Below are positions 43,166-52,315 of a DNA stretch of 64,000 bases, in pieces (the first letter of the stretch is position 1; each line of letters starts with the position of its first letter). Both the position numbers and the translations under genes were made by a program. This DNA comes from an uncultured Blautia sp. (lineage in GTDB: Bacteria > Bacillota > Clostridia > Lachnospirales > Lachnospiraceae). The notes beneath the pieces were generated by a model that was given only the letters and a program-made list of their open reading frames with translations, was not told the DNA's origin and did not search any database. The stretch lies in assembly GCA_958367245.1 (NCBI GenBank), contig CATXEA010000014.1, forward strand, positions 1 to 64,000. Reading direction: 5' to 3'.

Positions 43166-44071
43166 TTACACTCTCAGATGTTTTCTTGTTGTAATGATAC
43201 TTCCGATAAATCCGATTCCGATTCCAAGGCCAAGGCCAATTGGAAGAAGAGTCTTATATATGTCCCAGACAGGGATAAACTGTACTACCCCCATAAATAC
43301 GCTGAATTTCGTAAGGATATATTTCACAGCGCTGTTATACCCGAAGAAAAGAACGAGAAGCGGAACAGCAGCGCCAACCATTCCCAGCACCATACCCTCG
43401 AGAACGAAGGGCGCTCTTACGAATCCGTCTGTAGCTCCAATATATTTCATAATTCCAATCTCTTCCGAACGAACAGAAATACCTACTGAAATGGTATTGC
43501 TGATCAGGAAAATAGAAATCAGCAGAAGAACTGCAATGATTGCAATGGAAATATAGGATACCAGTCTGTTGATGCTTCCCAGCATATCTGCCGCATCCTT
43601 AGACTGATTTACCTCACGCACTCCTTCAAGACCGGATACATATTCTACCAGCTCCGCCTGTCTGGTAATATCGTTCATATAAACCTGATAGTTCGAAGAG
43701 CCAACAAGAGGGTTGTCATCCTTGAACCCTTCTGCTCCTTCAGAGCCCTCGAAATAAAACTCGCTGAAATATTCCCATGCTTCCTCTGCAGATTCATATT
43801 CCACACGGGCAACCTCCGGACGGCTCTTTATCGCCTCTCCGACCTTATTTATTTGCTCCTCTGTAGCGTCTTCCTGGAAAAATACCGTAATCGGCACTTC
43901 CTCTTCCAGCTTATGCGCTACTGCATTGACATTATTTACAATCGAATAAAAAATTCCAAACAGAAAAATACATGCAGCCATTGTCAGAACAGATGCAATG
44001 GAAAACATCCAGTTTCTCTTTATATTCTTAATTCCCTGCTTCAGGGTAAACCAAATTGTACTAGGCCTCAT
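43166..44071 (-). CDS. ftsX: Cell-division permease FtsX
   Basis: Membrane partner of FtsE, 301 residues. Four membrane segments (about 20-42, 175-200, 222-245, 270-293) with an extracellular loop (45-170) that in other bacteria activates a peptidoglycan hydrolase. TLKQGIKNIKRNWMFSIASV and MKYIGATDGFVRAPFVLEG (coupling helix) are typical. Start ATG 44071 after GGAGG, overlapping ftsE by 11 bp. Confidence 0.95.
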   Translation of the reverse strand: MRPSTIWFTLKQGIKNIKRNWMFSIASVLTMAACIFLFGIFYSIVNNVNAVAHKLEEEVPITVFFQEDATEEQINKVGEAIKSRPEVARVEYESAEEAWEYFSEFYFEGSEGAEGFKDDNPLVGSSNYQVYMNDITRQAELVEYVSGLEGVREVNQSKDAADMLGSINRLVSYISIAIIAVLLLISIFLISNTISVGISVRSEEIGIMKYIGATDGFVRAPFVLEGMVLGMVGAAVPLLVLFFGYNSAVKYILTKFSVFMGVVQFIPVWDIYKTLLPIGLGLGIGIGFIGSIITTRKHLRV

Positions 44072-44744
44072 GATATCCTCCCTCTTTCTCGTCGCTTACG
44101 ATATCACCTTCGTGCATGGTGACAACACGCTTCTTCATGGCGTTTACGATTTCACGGTTATGAGTTACTACAAGAACTGTAGTTCCTCTCTCGTTAATCT
44201 GTTCCAGAAGCTTCATAATTTCTTCCGATGTTTTAGGGTCCAGATTACCTGTCGGTTCATCGGCCAGTAAAATATCCGGACGGTTTACAAGAGCTCTCGC
44301 AAGGGCAACTCTCTGCTGCTCACCGCCTGAAAGCTCATCCGGATAGGATTTATATTTCGCAGGAAGCCCTACCTCCTGAAGAACCTCCGGCACACGTTTC
44401 TTAATTACACGGGTCGGCCTGTTGATGACACGCTGGGCAAAAGCTACATTCTCATATACATTCCTGTCCTTTAACAGACGGAAATCCTGAAAAACAACTC
44501 CAAGCTTCCTGCGGTATTTCGCTACCCGCCTGTGCTTCATCCCTTCCAAGCGTTCCCCGCTTACAGTAATGGTTCCTGATGTGGAATCAAGCTCCTTCAT
44601 CAGAAGCTTAATCAGAGTAGACTTCCCTGAGCCGCTGCTTCCCACCACAAACACAAATTCACCTTTATCAACATGCAAGTTCACATGATTCACAGCCGGT
44701 TTGCCGGGACCATAGGATTTACTTACATCTACCAAATCAATCAT
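44061..44744 (-). CDS. ftsE: Cell-division ATPase FtsE
   Basis: ABC ATPase of 227 residues that drives FtsX. Walker A GSSGSGKST (about 35-43), Q-loop VFQDFRLL, LSGGEQQRVALARA, ILLADEPTGNLD and VTHNRE are complete. ATG 44744 follows GGAGG; the in-frame extension to 44924 covers non-homologous intergenic sequence and is rejected. Confidence 0.97.
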   Translation of the reverse strand: MIDLVDVSKSYGPGKPAVNHVNLHVDKGEFVFVVGSSGSGKSTLIKLLMKELDSTSGTITVSGERLEGMKHRRVAKYRRKLGVVFQDFRLLKDRNVYENVAFAQRVINRPTRVIKKRVPEVLQEVGLPAKYKSYPDELSGGEQQRVALARALVNRPDILLADEPTGNLDPKTSEEIMKLLEQINERGTTVLVVTHNREIVNAMKKRVVTMHEGDIVSDEKEGGYHEA

Positions 44745-44892
44745 AATCTTACCTCCATAGAGAAAAAAGACTCTTTGTTTTTTGTAACATAATTGTAATA
44801 TATGTCTTTGTGAAATGCAACTAGATTTTTCGTAAAAAATTTGTGAACTTTTTCCTGCTGCAAGAGCGCTCCTGTATTCCTGCAGCAAAATA

Positions 44893-44926
44893 CGCCTGCC
44901 GCATCTCAGACACAACAGGCGCACTT
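44893..44926 (-). terminator. Weak hairpin after the PucR-type gene
   Basis: GCGCCTG...CAGGCGTATTTTG on the minus strand; 6-bp stem with a long loop, low strength. Confidence 0.4.
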
Positions 44927-44953
44927 TTATCTTACATATACATTGGGGGGAAA

Positions 44954-46042
44954 TTAATACTCCAGTGTTTCCATATATTTCATGTATCTGACAACCATCA
45001 GCGCAATCTTGAACGTAATCGCATCCTCAAATACCCTGAGGTCAAGCCCTGTACTCTTCTGCAGCTTATCAAGTCTGTACACAAGAGTATTTCTGTGAAT
45101 ATAGAGCTGTCTGGATGTTTCGGATACATTCAGACTGTTCTCGAAAAACTTATCAATGGTAATCAGAGTCTCTTCATCGAAATCATCCGGAGATTTGCCG
45201 TCAAAAATTTCTTTAATAAACATCTTACACAGAGGAATCGGAAGCTGATAGATCAGACGGCCGATACCAAGAGAGCTGTATGCAATAACCTCTTTGTCCC
45301 CGAAGAAAATCTTGCCTACATCAAGAGCCATACGCGCCTCTTTATAGGAGCGGGAAACTTCCTTCAGCTCATTTACAATGGTTCCGTATGCCATATGCGT
45401 CATACCGTCATTGCCCATTCCAAGGGTATCCAGAATTGTCTGAGCAAGCTGATCCATCTCCGGATATCCTTCTCCCTCTTCCAACTCTTTTACGATAATG
45501 ATGCTCTTCTCGTCTACAGCAGTGATAAAGTCCTTGCTCTTACCGCCAAAGAGACTCTTCACACTCTCCATAGAGCTGTGGTCTTTCTCCTTAGGCATTT
45601 CAAGAATCATAACAACACGGCGTACGTCTGCTTCTATATGGAGCTTCTTCGCGCGGTTATAGATGTCTACCAGAAGCAGGTTATCCAGAAGAAGATTCTT
45701 GATAAAGCTGTCCTTGTCGAAGCGCTCTTTATACGCAACGATCAGATTCTGAATCTGGAATGCAGCCAGCTTTCCAACCATATAGGTATCCTCATCTTCA
45801 CCGTGGGCAACCAGCACATATTCTAACTGATAATCATCACAAACCTTAAAATACTGGAATCCCTTTACAAGCTGGCTCTCAGCCGGAGATTCCACAAACG
45901 CCTGCACATCACTGCCGGAAATTGAGAAATCGGCAAATGTGCTTGCCAGAACCTTTCCGTCCACATCTACAACACAGAATTCCGTTCTGGAAATTTCCTT
46001 TAATCCTTCAAGAGTATTCTGAAGTACCTGATTCGATATCAT
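44954..46042 (-). CDS. PucR/CdaR-type helix-turn-helix regulator
   Basis: Regulator of 362 residues. An N-terminal sensor-like region (about 1-115), a central GGDEF-like/CdaR segment (SYKEARMALDVGKIFFGDKEVIAYSSLGIGRLIYQL) and a C-terminal PucR HTH (LNVSETSRQLYIHRNTLVYRLDKLQKSTGLDLR, about 310-345). ATG 46042 after AAGGGA is preferred over TTG 46051. It may control itself or metabolic genes; no operator is evident. Upstream of ftsEX on the same strand but 200 bp apart. Confidence 0.88.
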   Translation of the reverse strand: MISNQVLQNTLEGLKEISRTEFCVVDVDGKVLASTFADFSISGSDVQAFVESPAESQLVKGFQYFKVCDDYQLEYVLVAHGEDEDTYMVGKLAAFQIQNLIVAYKERFDKDSFIKNLLLDNLLLVDIYNRAKKLHIEADVRRVVMILEMPKEKDHSSMESVKSLFGGKSKDFITAVDEKSIIIVKELEEGEGYPEMDQLAQTILDTLGMGNDGMTHMAYGTIVNELKEVSRSYKEARMALDVGKIFFGDKEVIAYSSLGIGRLIYQLPIPLCKMFIKEIFDGKSPDDFDEETLITIDKFFENSLNVSETSRQLYIHRNTLVYRLDKLQKSTGLDLRVFEDAITFKIALMVVRYMKYMETLEY

Positions 46043-46187
46043 CCAATTCAATCCCTTCTCATCTAAAGTGTTTAATAATCTTTAAATCTAACCACAAAAA
46101 CTTATACCTTCCATATATTTTAATACAAAATCACCAAAAATGAAAGAGGAAAGGTGAAAAAACTTACAATTTTTTATGGATTTTTTG

Positions 46188-47057
46188 TTAATTATTTTCT
46201 ATGAAGCCTTCTCCGTGTACTTCACGGGCGTCTGTCACAATGACAAAGGCATTCGGATCGATTCTGTCCACCAGTTCTTTCAGTTTAATAATTTCTTTTT
46301 TGCTCACAACGCAGTAGAGCATCAGTTTCTTTTCTCCTGAATACATTCCTTTTGCCTCAATCCCCGTAATACCGCGGTCAAGATCTCTGATAACCGCCTG
46401 AGAGATGGCTTCCGGTTTCTCTGTAATAATATAGGCAGCTTTACAGAACTTGATACCTTCCATAAGACCGTCTGATACCTTCGTCACAAGGAATACTGCA
46501 ATAATCGCATACATTGCCTTATGCATACCAAACACATACATACCTACAATAACGATCAGTCCGTCGATAAACTGCATGATCTGCGCAATCGAATAATGTT
46601 TCAGATATTTCTGAATGATTGCAGCCATCATATCTGTTCCGCCTGTAGTGCCTCCTCCGAGAAAGACCATACCGATTCCAATTCCAAGAAGCGCGCCTCC
46701 GTATACTGCTGCCAGAAGCAGGTCGTCTCCCGCAAGATTCCACACCGGCTGAATGGCAAGCCAGAGAGAAAGTGATATTTCACCAACAAGCGCTTTTTTT
46801 ACAAATCCAAAGCCTCTGATTTTTAAACCGATCAGGAACATGGGAACATTTAATGAAAAGTTGGTGACCCACAACGGAATTCCTCCGTCTATGAGAGATT
46901 CCGTCCATTTCTTAATGATAATGGCAGCACCGGAAAAGCCTCCGGTTACAAGTCCGGCTGAATCAAATACAGAACTGATCGCCAGCGCCATCAGTCCGGT
47001 TCCTGCTATAATCAGAAAGTATTCTATATACCATGGTTTTTTTCCGCTTAACTTCAT
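46188..47057 (-). CDS. YitT family membrane protein (DUF2179)
   Basis: Protein of 289 residues: five or six membrane segments (about 10-175) with repeated Gly-rich motifs (SAGLVTGGFSGAAIIIKK; GGGTTGGTDMMAAIIQKY), followed by the C-terminal cytoplasmic DUF2179 ligand-like domain (KGMYSGEKKLMLYCVVSKKEIIKLKELVDRIDPNAFVIVTDA). Function unknown. ATG 47057 after AGAGG; the upstream frame to 47117 is not supported. Confidence 0.9.
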   Translation of the reverse strand: MKLSGKKPWYIEYFLIIAGTGLMALAISSVFDSAGLVTGGFSGAAIIIKKWTESLIDGGIPLWVTNFSLNVPMFLIGLKIRGFGFVKKALVGEISLSLWLAIQPVWNLAGDDLLLAAVYGGALLGIGIGMVFLGGGTTGGTDMMAAIIQKYLKHYSIAQIMQFIDGLIVIVGMYVFGMHKAMYAIIAVFLVTKVSDGLMEGIKFCKAAYIITEKPEAISQAVIRDLDRGITGIEAKGMYSGEKKLMLYCVVSKKEIIKLKELVDRIDPNAFVIVTDAREVHGEGFIENN

Positions 47058-47146
47058 ATTTACCTCTTTTCTTCCATATCCGGGAACTGCCTTAATATCC
47101 GGCTGTCGCTGTACCACTGCACAGCGATTTTTGCCCTGTAAATTAC

Positions 47147-47182
47147 AAGAACGGAAACAGCCTTATGCTGCTTCCGCTCTTA
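47147..47182 (-). terminator. Terminator after the PqqD-like gene
   Basis: AGAGCGGAAGCAGC-ATAAG-GCTGTTTCCGTTCTTG on the minus strand, directly after the stop. Confidence 0.75.
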
Positions 47183-47184
47183 GT

Positions 47185-47562
47185 TTAACCCTCTTTTCCG
47201 GGCATATTTGTGAAATGAATAAAATGATAGCTTTCCATTATCTGGAAATACTTGATGATTCTCGGATATAAAGGCTCTGCCTTCTCTCCAAAGTGCTCTT
47301 TTACAAGAGCTGCAATCTCATTCACCGTCTTTTCTCCGTCTATGAGAGGCCAGATGAATGTTCCGTTATCATCAAGATGTACTTTCGTATATCTCGGCTT
47401 ATTGAACACCTTCTGCGCGATGCTGTTGAATAAGCCTGTATTTTCCACCTCCAGAATGGTGCGACCCTTAAGGTCGTCATGCCAGCGGAGGTTCTCCGAA
47501 CGCTTCGGAATCAGATCCAGATAATTAATCTGCGGTTCATTTTTTTTCTTTTTTCTGCTCAT
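47185..47562 (-). CDS. PqqD-like (RRE-fold) protein
   Basis: Protein of 125 residues with a basic N-terminus (MSRKKKK) and a PqqD-type winged domain (about 40-118: VHLDDNGTFIWPLIDGEKTVNEIAALVKEHFGE). PqqD folds usually bind peptide precursors for radical-SAM enzymes, yet no such enzyme or precursor is nearby. The ATG overlaps the transporter stop (TAATG), so it is made together with the OPT transporter. Role unknown. Confidence 0.8.
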   Translation of the reverse strand: MSRKKKKNEPQINYLDLIPKRSENLRWHDDLKGRTILEVENTGLFNSIAQKVFNKPRYTKVHLDDNGTFIWPLIDGEKTVNEIAALVKEHFGEKAEPLYPRIIKYFQIMESYHFIHFTNMPGKEG

Positions 47563-49463
47563 TAATTTTTCTTCTTTTTCCATAAGGAGAATTTCAGAAG
47601 GCTAAGTACGATCAGCGCCATTATAACCACGCCGCCGATATTTCCGAAGCTGATTCCCCTTGCGGAAAGATCAAATACACCAGACACACCAAATACAGTC
47701 AGAATTGCAAGAAGGATACCTACCAGACCCTCGCCGGCAATCATACCTGCACAGTACAGAGTACCGTTTGTAGACTGAGCCTCTTTTGTCTTCGCGTCTG
47801 TTTTCTTTCTGCCGTCCATTAATCCACGGATCACACCGCCGATCATGATAGTTGCATTTAAGTAGATCGGAAGATAAAGACCAATGGCAAAAGGCATTAC
47901 CGGAACACGGAGAATCTCAAGAGCCAGTGCAAGGAATACACCGATAAACACAAGACCCCATGGAAGGTTTCCGCCCATGATACCTTCAACGATCATCTTC
48001 ATCAGCCCTGCCTGAGGAGCCGGTACTTCTGCACCGCCGTAGCCCCACGCTGCATCCAGAAGGTAAAGAACGCCGCCGATTGCAAGACCTGCCGCTACAA
48101 CACCGATAAGCTCTCCAATCTGCTGTTTCTTAGGAGTTGCACCTAAAAGATAACCGGTCTTTAAGTCCTGTGAAGTATCGCCTGCGATTGCCGCAACAAT
48201 ACAGATAACAGAACCGATTGCGATTGCTGCAGTCATACCTGTAGCTCCTGTATCGCCTGTAGCTTTGATTGCCATTGTAGCAATCAGAAGTGTTGCGATC
48301 GCCATACCGGAAACCGGGTTGTTGGAGCTTCCTACAAGACCTACCATACGGGAGGATACTGTTGCAAAGAAGAAGCCGAAGATAACGATAATGGCTGCGC
48401 CAAGGAAGTTAACCGGAATAGCCGGAACAAACCAGATAATGAATACCATCGCAACAATACCGATCAGAATCATGTTCATTGGAAGATCCTGCGCTGTTCT
48501 TGCTGTGCTTGTATTCTTTCCGCCCTTCATGCTCTTCATGGAATCACGGAAGGTTGTCACGATCAGAGGCAGGGACTTGATCAGGGAAATGATACCGCCT
48601 GTTGCGATAGCGCCTGCACCGATATATTTCACATAGGTACTCCAGATTGCTGCTGCGCCGCCCTCTGCGTAAAGCTCGGAAATTGCAACTGTTCCCGGAT
48701 ACATAACTGTATCAGGTCCGAACAGGCAGATTAACGGGATAATTACCATCCATCCGACAAGAGAACCTACAAACATGAAGGAAGCGATTCTCGGTCCTAC
48801 GATGTAACCAACGCCCATAAGAGCCGGATATACTTCCATACCGATCTCGCCCTTAAAGGATTTAAAAGCAACTGCAACGTCTGCCGGAATAACCTTCAGA
48901 CCGTCAACAATAAATTTGAATGCCGCTGCAAGACCCATACCGGAGAATACTACAGAAGCATTTGCGCCGCCCTCTTCACCGGCAAGAAGTACGTCTGCGC
49001 AGGCAGTTCCTTCCGGATAAAGAAGAGTTGCATGCTCTTTTACGATCAGAGCATTACGAAGAGGTACCATGAAAAGTACGCCTAAGATACCGCCGCAAAG
49101 CGCGATAAGTGTGATTTCAATAAGGCTTGGCTTTTCACATACGCCTTCTTTTGCCCACAGGAATAATGCAGGCATTGTAAAAATAGCGCCGGCTGCAAGT
49201 GATTCACCTGCGGAACCGATTGTCTGGACAATATTACTCTCCAGAATGGAGTTTTTCTTCATGATAACGCGGATAACGCCCATGGAGATAACTGCTGCCG
49301 GAATGGAAGCAGACACAGTCATACCGACACGAAGACCAAGATAAGCGTTGGCTGCGCCGAATACAACTGCAAGAATCACACCCATGATAATGGATGTAAC
49401 CGTAAATTCCGGTGTGATTTTTTCAGCCGGGATATACGGTTTGAACTCTTTATTATTGTTCAT
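47562..49463 (-). CDS. OPT-family oligopeptide/metal-chelate transporter
   Basis: Membrane protein of 633 residues with about 14-16 hydrophobic segments. FTVTSIIMGVILAVVFGAANAYLGLRVGMTVSASIPAAVISM at the start and GYIVGPRIASFMFVGSLVGWMVIIPL are characteristic of the prokaryotic OPT/YSL branch, which imports peptides or metal-peptide complexes by proton symport. Start ATG 49463. Coupled to the PqqD-like gene. Confidence 0.93.
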   Translation of the reverse strand: MNNNKEFKPYIPAEKITPEFTVTSIIMGVILAVVFGAANAYLGLRVGMTVSASIPAAVISMGVIRVIMKKNSILESNIVQTIGSAGESLAAGAIFTMPALFLWAKEGVCEKPSLIEITLIALCGGILGVLFMVPLRNALIVKEHATLLYPEGTACADVLLAGEEGGANASVVFSGMGLAAAFKFIVDGLKVIPADVAVAFKSFKGEIGMEVYPALMGVGYIVGPRIASFMFVGSLVGWMVIIPLICLFGPDTVMYPGTVAISELYAEGGAAAIWSTYVKYIGAGAIATGGIISLIKSLPLIVTTFRDSMKSMKGGKNTSTARTAQDLPMNMILIGIVAMVFIIWFVPAIPVNFLGAAIIVIFGFFFATVSSRMVGLVGSSNNPVSGMAIATLLIATMAIKATGDTGATGMTAAIAIGSVICIVAAIAGDTSQDLKTGYLLGATPKKQQIGELIGVVAAGLAIGGVLYLLDAAWGYGGAEVPAPQAGLMKMIVEGIMGGNLPWGLVFIGVFLALALEILRVPVMPFAIGLYLPIYLNATIMIGGVIRGLMDGRKKTDAKTKEAQSTNGTLYCAGMIAGEGLVGILLAILTVFGVSGVFDLSARGISFGNIGGVVIMALIVLSLLKFSLWKKKKN

Positions 49464-49603
49464 TGTGTTTCCTCTCCCTTTGTATATTTTTTGACACAGA
49501 ATACATTATAGCCAAATCTTTTCTCTTTTGCAAGTCATTCTTATTATATCACTTTAGAAAAATATGACAAAATCGAATCTTTATTTTTACCATTTTTTGT
49601 ATA

Positions 49604-51397
49604 TCATGCATCAAAATCAAGCTGTTTTGTGAGATAACGCCCTACAATCTTAGAGAAGTTCACAATATCCCGAATGTACGCAAAGTCCTTCCCGAATATC
49701 TTTTTTTCCGTTGCAAGGTCCTTTTCCTCCCCTGCAAAAACACCGAGAACACTGACTCCCTGACTCCTGAGACGCCGTACCTCCGTAGCTGTATCATTGA
49801 CTGCATACTTCCCCTGATAAGGCTGCGGGTTTCTTGCATTTGGACGATTCACAATCACATCATACGGTTTCCCGTCGCTTAAAATAATAAGGATTTTTTT
49901 CTCCTCCGGACGAGTCAGAAGACTTTGTCCCACTGTCCGGATCGCAAGTCCGTCTCTGTTATTGGAAGAGGTCACATAGTTAAAAATATTTTCATTTGCT
50001 GTTCGGGGATCGTCGTACTCCCGAAAACGGTGAAGAATCGTGTAATCCCAGAACGTACAAAAGCTCATAACTCTATGGGGAAATTCCACATTGCTCAAAG
50101 CCTCGCTGATAATATATGCCTGCAGCGCCACCTCGCCCTGACGGCTCATCTGCGAACCGCTGGCATCGATCAGAACATCCACCACGAAGTCAGAAGCATC
50201 CGCTTTCAGATCCCTCCTGAAAAGATTCGCCTCGCTGCTCCTTCCAATCCTCCACAGGCGCGAAGGTACAATAATCCCTCTGTCAGAAAGCACCTCCTGA
50301 GATTCATTCCGAAGTACAAGCGATTTCTTCAGTGTCTCTGTAAGCGCGTTGATGTTGCGTTTTACAATCCTGTGCTTATCATGGTAAAGCCAGATATTTT
50401 TATTTCTCAGACGAACCGCATATTCATACTGATAATTGCGCTTTACCGGATTTTTGAGGATTCCTTCTGTAAAGTAAAGGCTGCAGTCACTGTGAATCCC
50501 GGTACACATCTGCCGGTTGATTCTATTTTCTTCCAGTTGTGTGAGATAGGTCTTTCCGAAATTCAGTTCTACATAAGTATGAGCCTTTTCCAGAGCTTCC
50601 GGAGGAAGAATTGTAATCTTGTGCTTCCTCTGACGCTTTTCTTCCATTTCTTCTGTAACAGCTTTATTTTCCAGATCTGTAATCTTATTGGAAATCTGTT
50701 CCATATAACTTTCCAGAGCTTCCTCATAAAGCTCCTCTGTGAGAAAATCCTCCCAGTCATATTCTGTCAGTTCTTCAAGCGTAACTGCCATCACTCTTTC
50801 AAGATTTCCGTGTTTTTTCTCGAAATCCGGTTCTGCTGCCGTATTATATATTTTATCTATAATTGAAATAAGTTCTTTTGTGTCTGCGGCATTTCTGGAT
50901 TCATAGACCATATCTCTTATTTTCTTCAATCGGGCATCCACTTTGTGAGCGCCGTTTTCAAGCCTGTCTCTCAAAACTGCAATCTTAAGCCTTCCCAGAA
51001 TATCATCCCAGGTAGGCATAGTCTCAAATTCCTGCTCCAGTATATCCTCAAACGCCTGCCTCTGCATTTGACGTACACCCGGACGCTCCCTGCATATTTT
51101 CTCTCCGATTGCTTCTTCTATGCAGAGCTGGGCAACAGAAGTTAAAGCTCCCTCATCTGCCTGGAGAAATACTTTTTTTACCAAATAGAGCCCCAGCAAA
51201 TCTTTGTCAAAAAATTTCGCCAGAGCTCCCTGTTTGATTCCGTCATATAAGGCGATTGCTTTCGAACGCATAAACACGCTCACGTCCACCTTCATATCCA
51301 GCTTATAATCGCCGCTTACTGTCCACAGAAGATTCCGGATACGATTCTCCAGCTCGAACCGGATATCTTCTGTTTCCTGTATATTTTCTTTATTCAT
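49604..51397 (-). CDS. VWA-domain protein (NorD/CobT-like) partner of MoxR ATPase
   Basis: Protein of 597 residues with a long helical N-terminal region and a C-terminal von Willebrand factor A domain (about 400-590). MIDAS-type motif VLIDASGSQMS, then SNNRDGLAIRTVG and ILSDGKPYD. Homologous in layout to NorD and CobT, which with a MoxR ATPase insert metals or remodel partner enzymes. ATG 51397 overlaps the ATPase stop by 8 bp; in-frame starts further upstream to 51466 lie inside that gene. Client unknown. Confidence 0.88.
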   Translation of the reverse strand: MNKENIQETEDIRFELENRIRNLLWTVSGDYKLDMKVDVSVFMRSKAIALYDGIKQGALAKFFDKDLLGLYLVKKVFLQADEGALTSVAQLCIEEAIGEKICRERPGVRQMQRQAFEDILEQEFETMPTWDDILGRLKIAVLRDRLENGAHKVDARLKKIRDMVYESRNAADTKELISIIDKIYNTAAEPDFEKKHGNLERVMAVTLEELTEYDWEDFLTEELYEEALESYMEQISNKITDLENKAVTEEMEEKRQRKHKITILPPEALEKAHTYVELNFGKTYLTQLEENRINRQMCTGIHSDCSLYFTEGILKNPVKRNYQYEYAVRLRNKNIWLYHDKHRIVKRNINALTETLKKSLVLRNESQEVLSDRGIIVPSRLWRIGRSSEANLFRRDLKADASDFVVDVLIDASGSQMSRQGEVALQAYIISEALSNVEFPHRVMSFCTFWDYTILHRFREYDDPRTANENIFNYVTSSNNRDGLAIRTVGQSLLTRPEEKKILIILSDGKPYDVIVNRPNARNPQPYQGKYAVNDTATEVRRLRSQGVSVLGVFAGEEKDLATEKKIFGKDFAYIRDIVNFSKIVGRYLTKQLDFDA

Positions 51398-52307
51398 AGA
51401 CATCGTCCCTTGTCCAATCCTCCGGAATTCTGGTGTACACCACATCCTCCACGATTTCTTTTTCAAAGATATCGAAGGTCTTATTTACTACGCCCATTGT
51501 CACTGCGCGTCTCGGAGAAAGTCCTGTATCTATGATTTTCATAGCTGCAAGAAGCCCTCTAAGGTCCAGCGGCTTCGTGGAAATTTCACTGTTCGCCGCC
51601 TTAAGCTGTAAATCCAGAAATACTCCGATAAACTGCTTCACAGCATCCGCCTTTGCTTTCGGAAACATCCGGCGGAAAATAAAATCCATTGATTCTTCTG
51701 TCTGGGCAGGCATATCGATTACCAGAAATCTTGATACAAGAGCCTCGTTAAGCTCCTTCGTGCCTGCATAGCCGTAATTCATAGTTCCAATAAACCTCGT
51801 TGCAGGATGAAGGTCAATTTTATCATATCCCGGCACATCAATGGAGCGGCGGTAGTCCAATGTCGCATGAAGAACGGACACCGCGTCATTTTTCGCCATA
51901 TTGATTTCATCAAGAATACCGAAACCGCCGTACTCCGCACACTGATAGATACTTCCCTTGCGAAGCTTTACTTCATTGTCTGAGAAAGTATCTGTACCAA
52001 TCAAATCTCCGCTGTTTGTATTTACATGGAAGGAAACATTGTAGGAGGGCCTGTTAAAAATCCAGGCAAGGTTCTCAGCAAGGATATTTTTGCCTGTTGC
52101 CTTCGGACCTGTGAGAAGAAGATTTTCCCCCATTAAAATTCCGGCAATTGCCATTTCCAGAATCTCTTTTCCGTAAAAGGGAATTGCAGGCTTCACAATT
52201 CTGTGTGAAGCCTCTGCCGGCGTCTCATAGGTTCTTCGAAATTCCTCCACCTTACGGATCAGTCCCTCGTCTACTCCCTGTTCTTCCAAAAATTTCAATT
52301 CATTCAT
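51390..52307 (-). CDS. MoxR-family AAA+ ATPase
   Basis: AAA+ ATPase of 305 residues of the MoxR/NorQ group. Walker A GPKATGKN (about 67-74; last residue Asn instead of Ser/Thr), Walker B FGILDEINMAK, sensor 1 FIGTMNYGYAGTKELNEALVSRF. Works with the VWA protein made from the overlapping gene. It begins 8 bp after glnN, so it may be expressed with glutamine synthetase. Confidence 0.9.
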   Translation of the reverse strand: MNELKFLEEQGVDEGLIRKVEEFRRTYETPAEASHRIVKPAIPFYGKEILEMAIAGILMGENLLLTGPKATGKNILAENLAWIFNRPSYNVSFHVNTNSGDLIGTDTFSDNEVKLRKGSIYQCAEYGGFGILDEINMAKNDAVSVLHATLDYRRSIDVPGYDKIDLHPATRFIGTMNYGYAGTKELNEALVSRFLVIDMPAQTEESMDFIFRRMFPKAKADAVKQFIGVFLDLQLKAANSEISTKPLDLRGLLAAMKIIDTGLSPRRAVTMGVVNKTFDIFEKEIVEDVVYTRIPEDWTRDDVYE

Positions 52308-52315
52308 CGTCGCTT

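Noticed and set aside
44745..44924. N-terminal extension of FtsE
   Set aside because: Covers a hairpin and AT-rich spacer; ATG 44744 with GGAGG begins at the conserved FtsE N-terminus.
49925..50866. 313-codon plus-strand open frame
   Set aside because: Antisense shadow of the VWA gene; cysteine and phenylalanine-rich nonsense.
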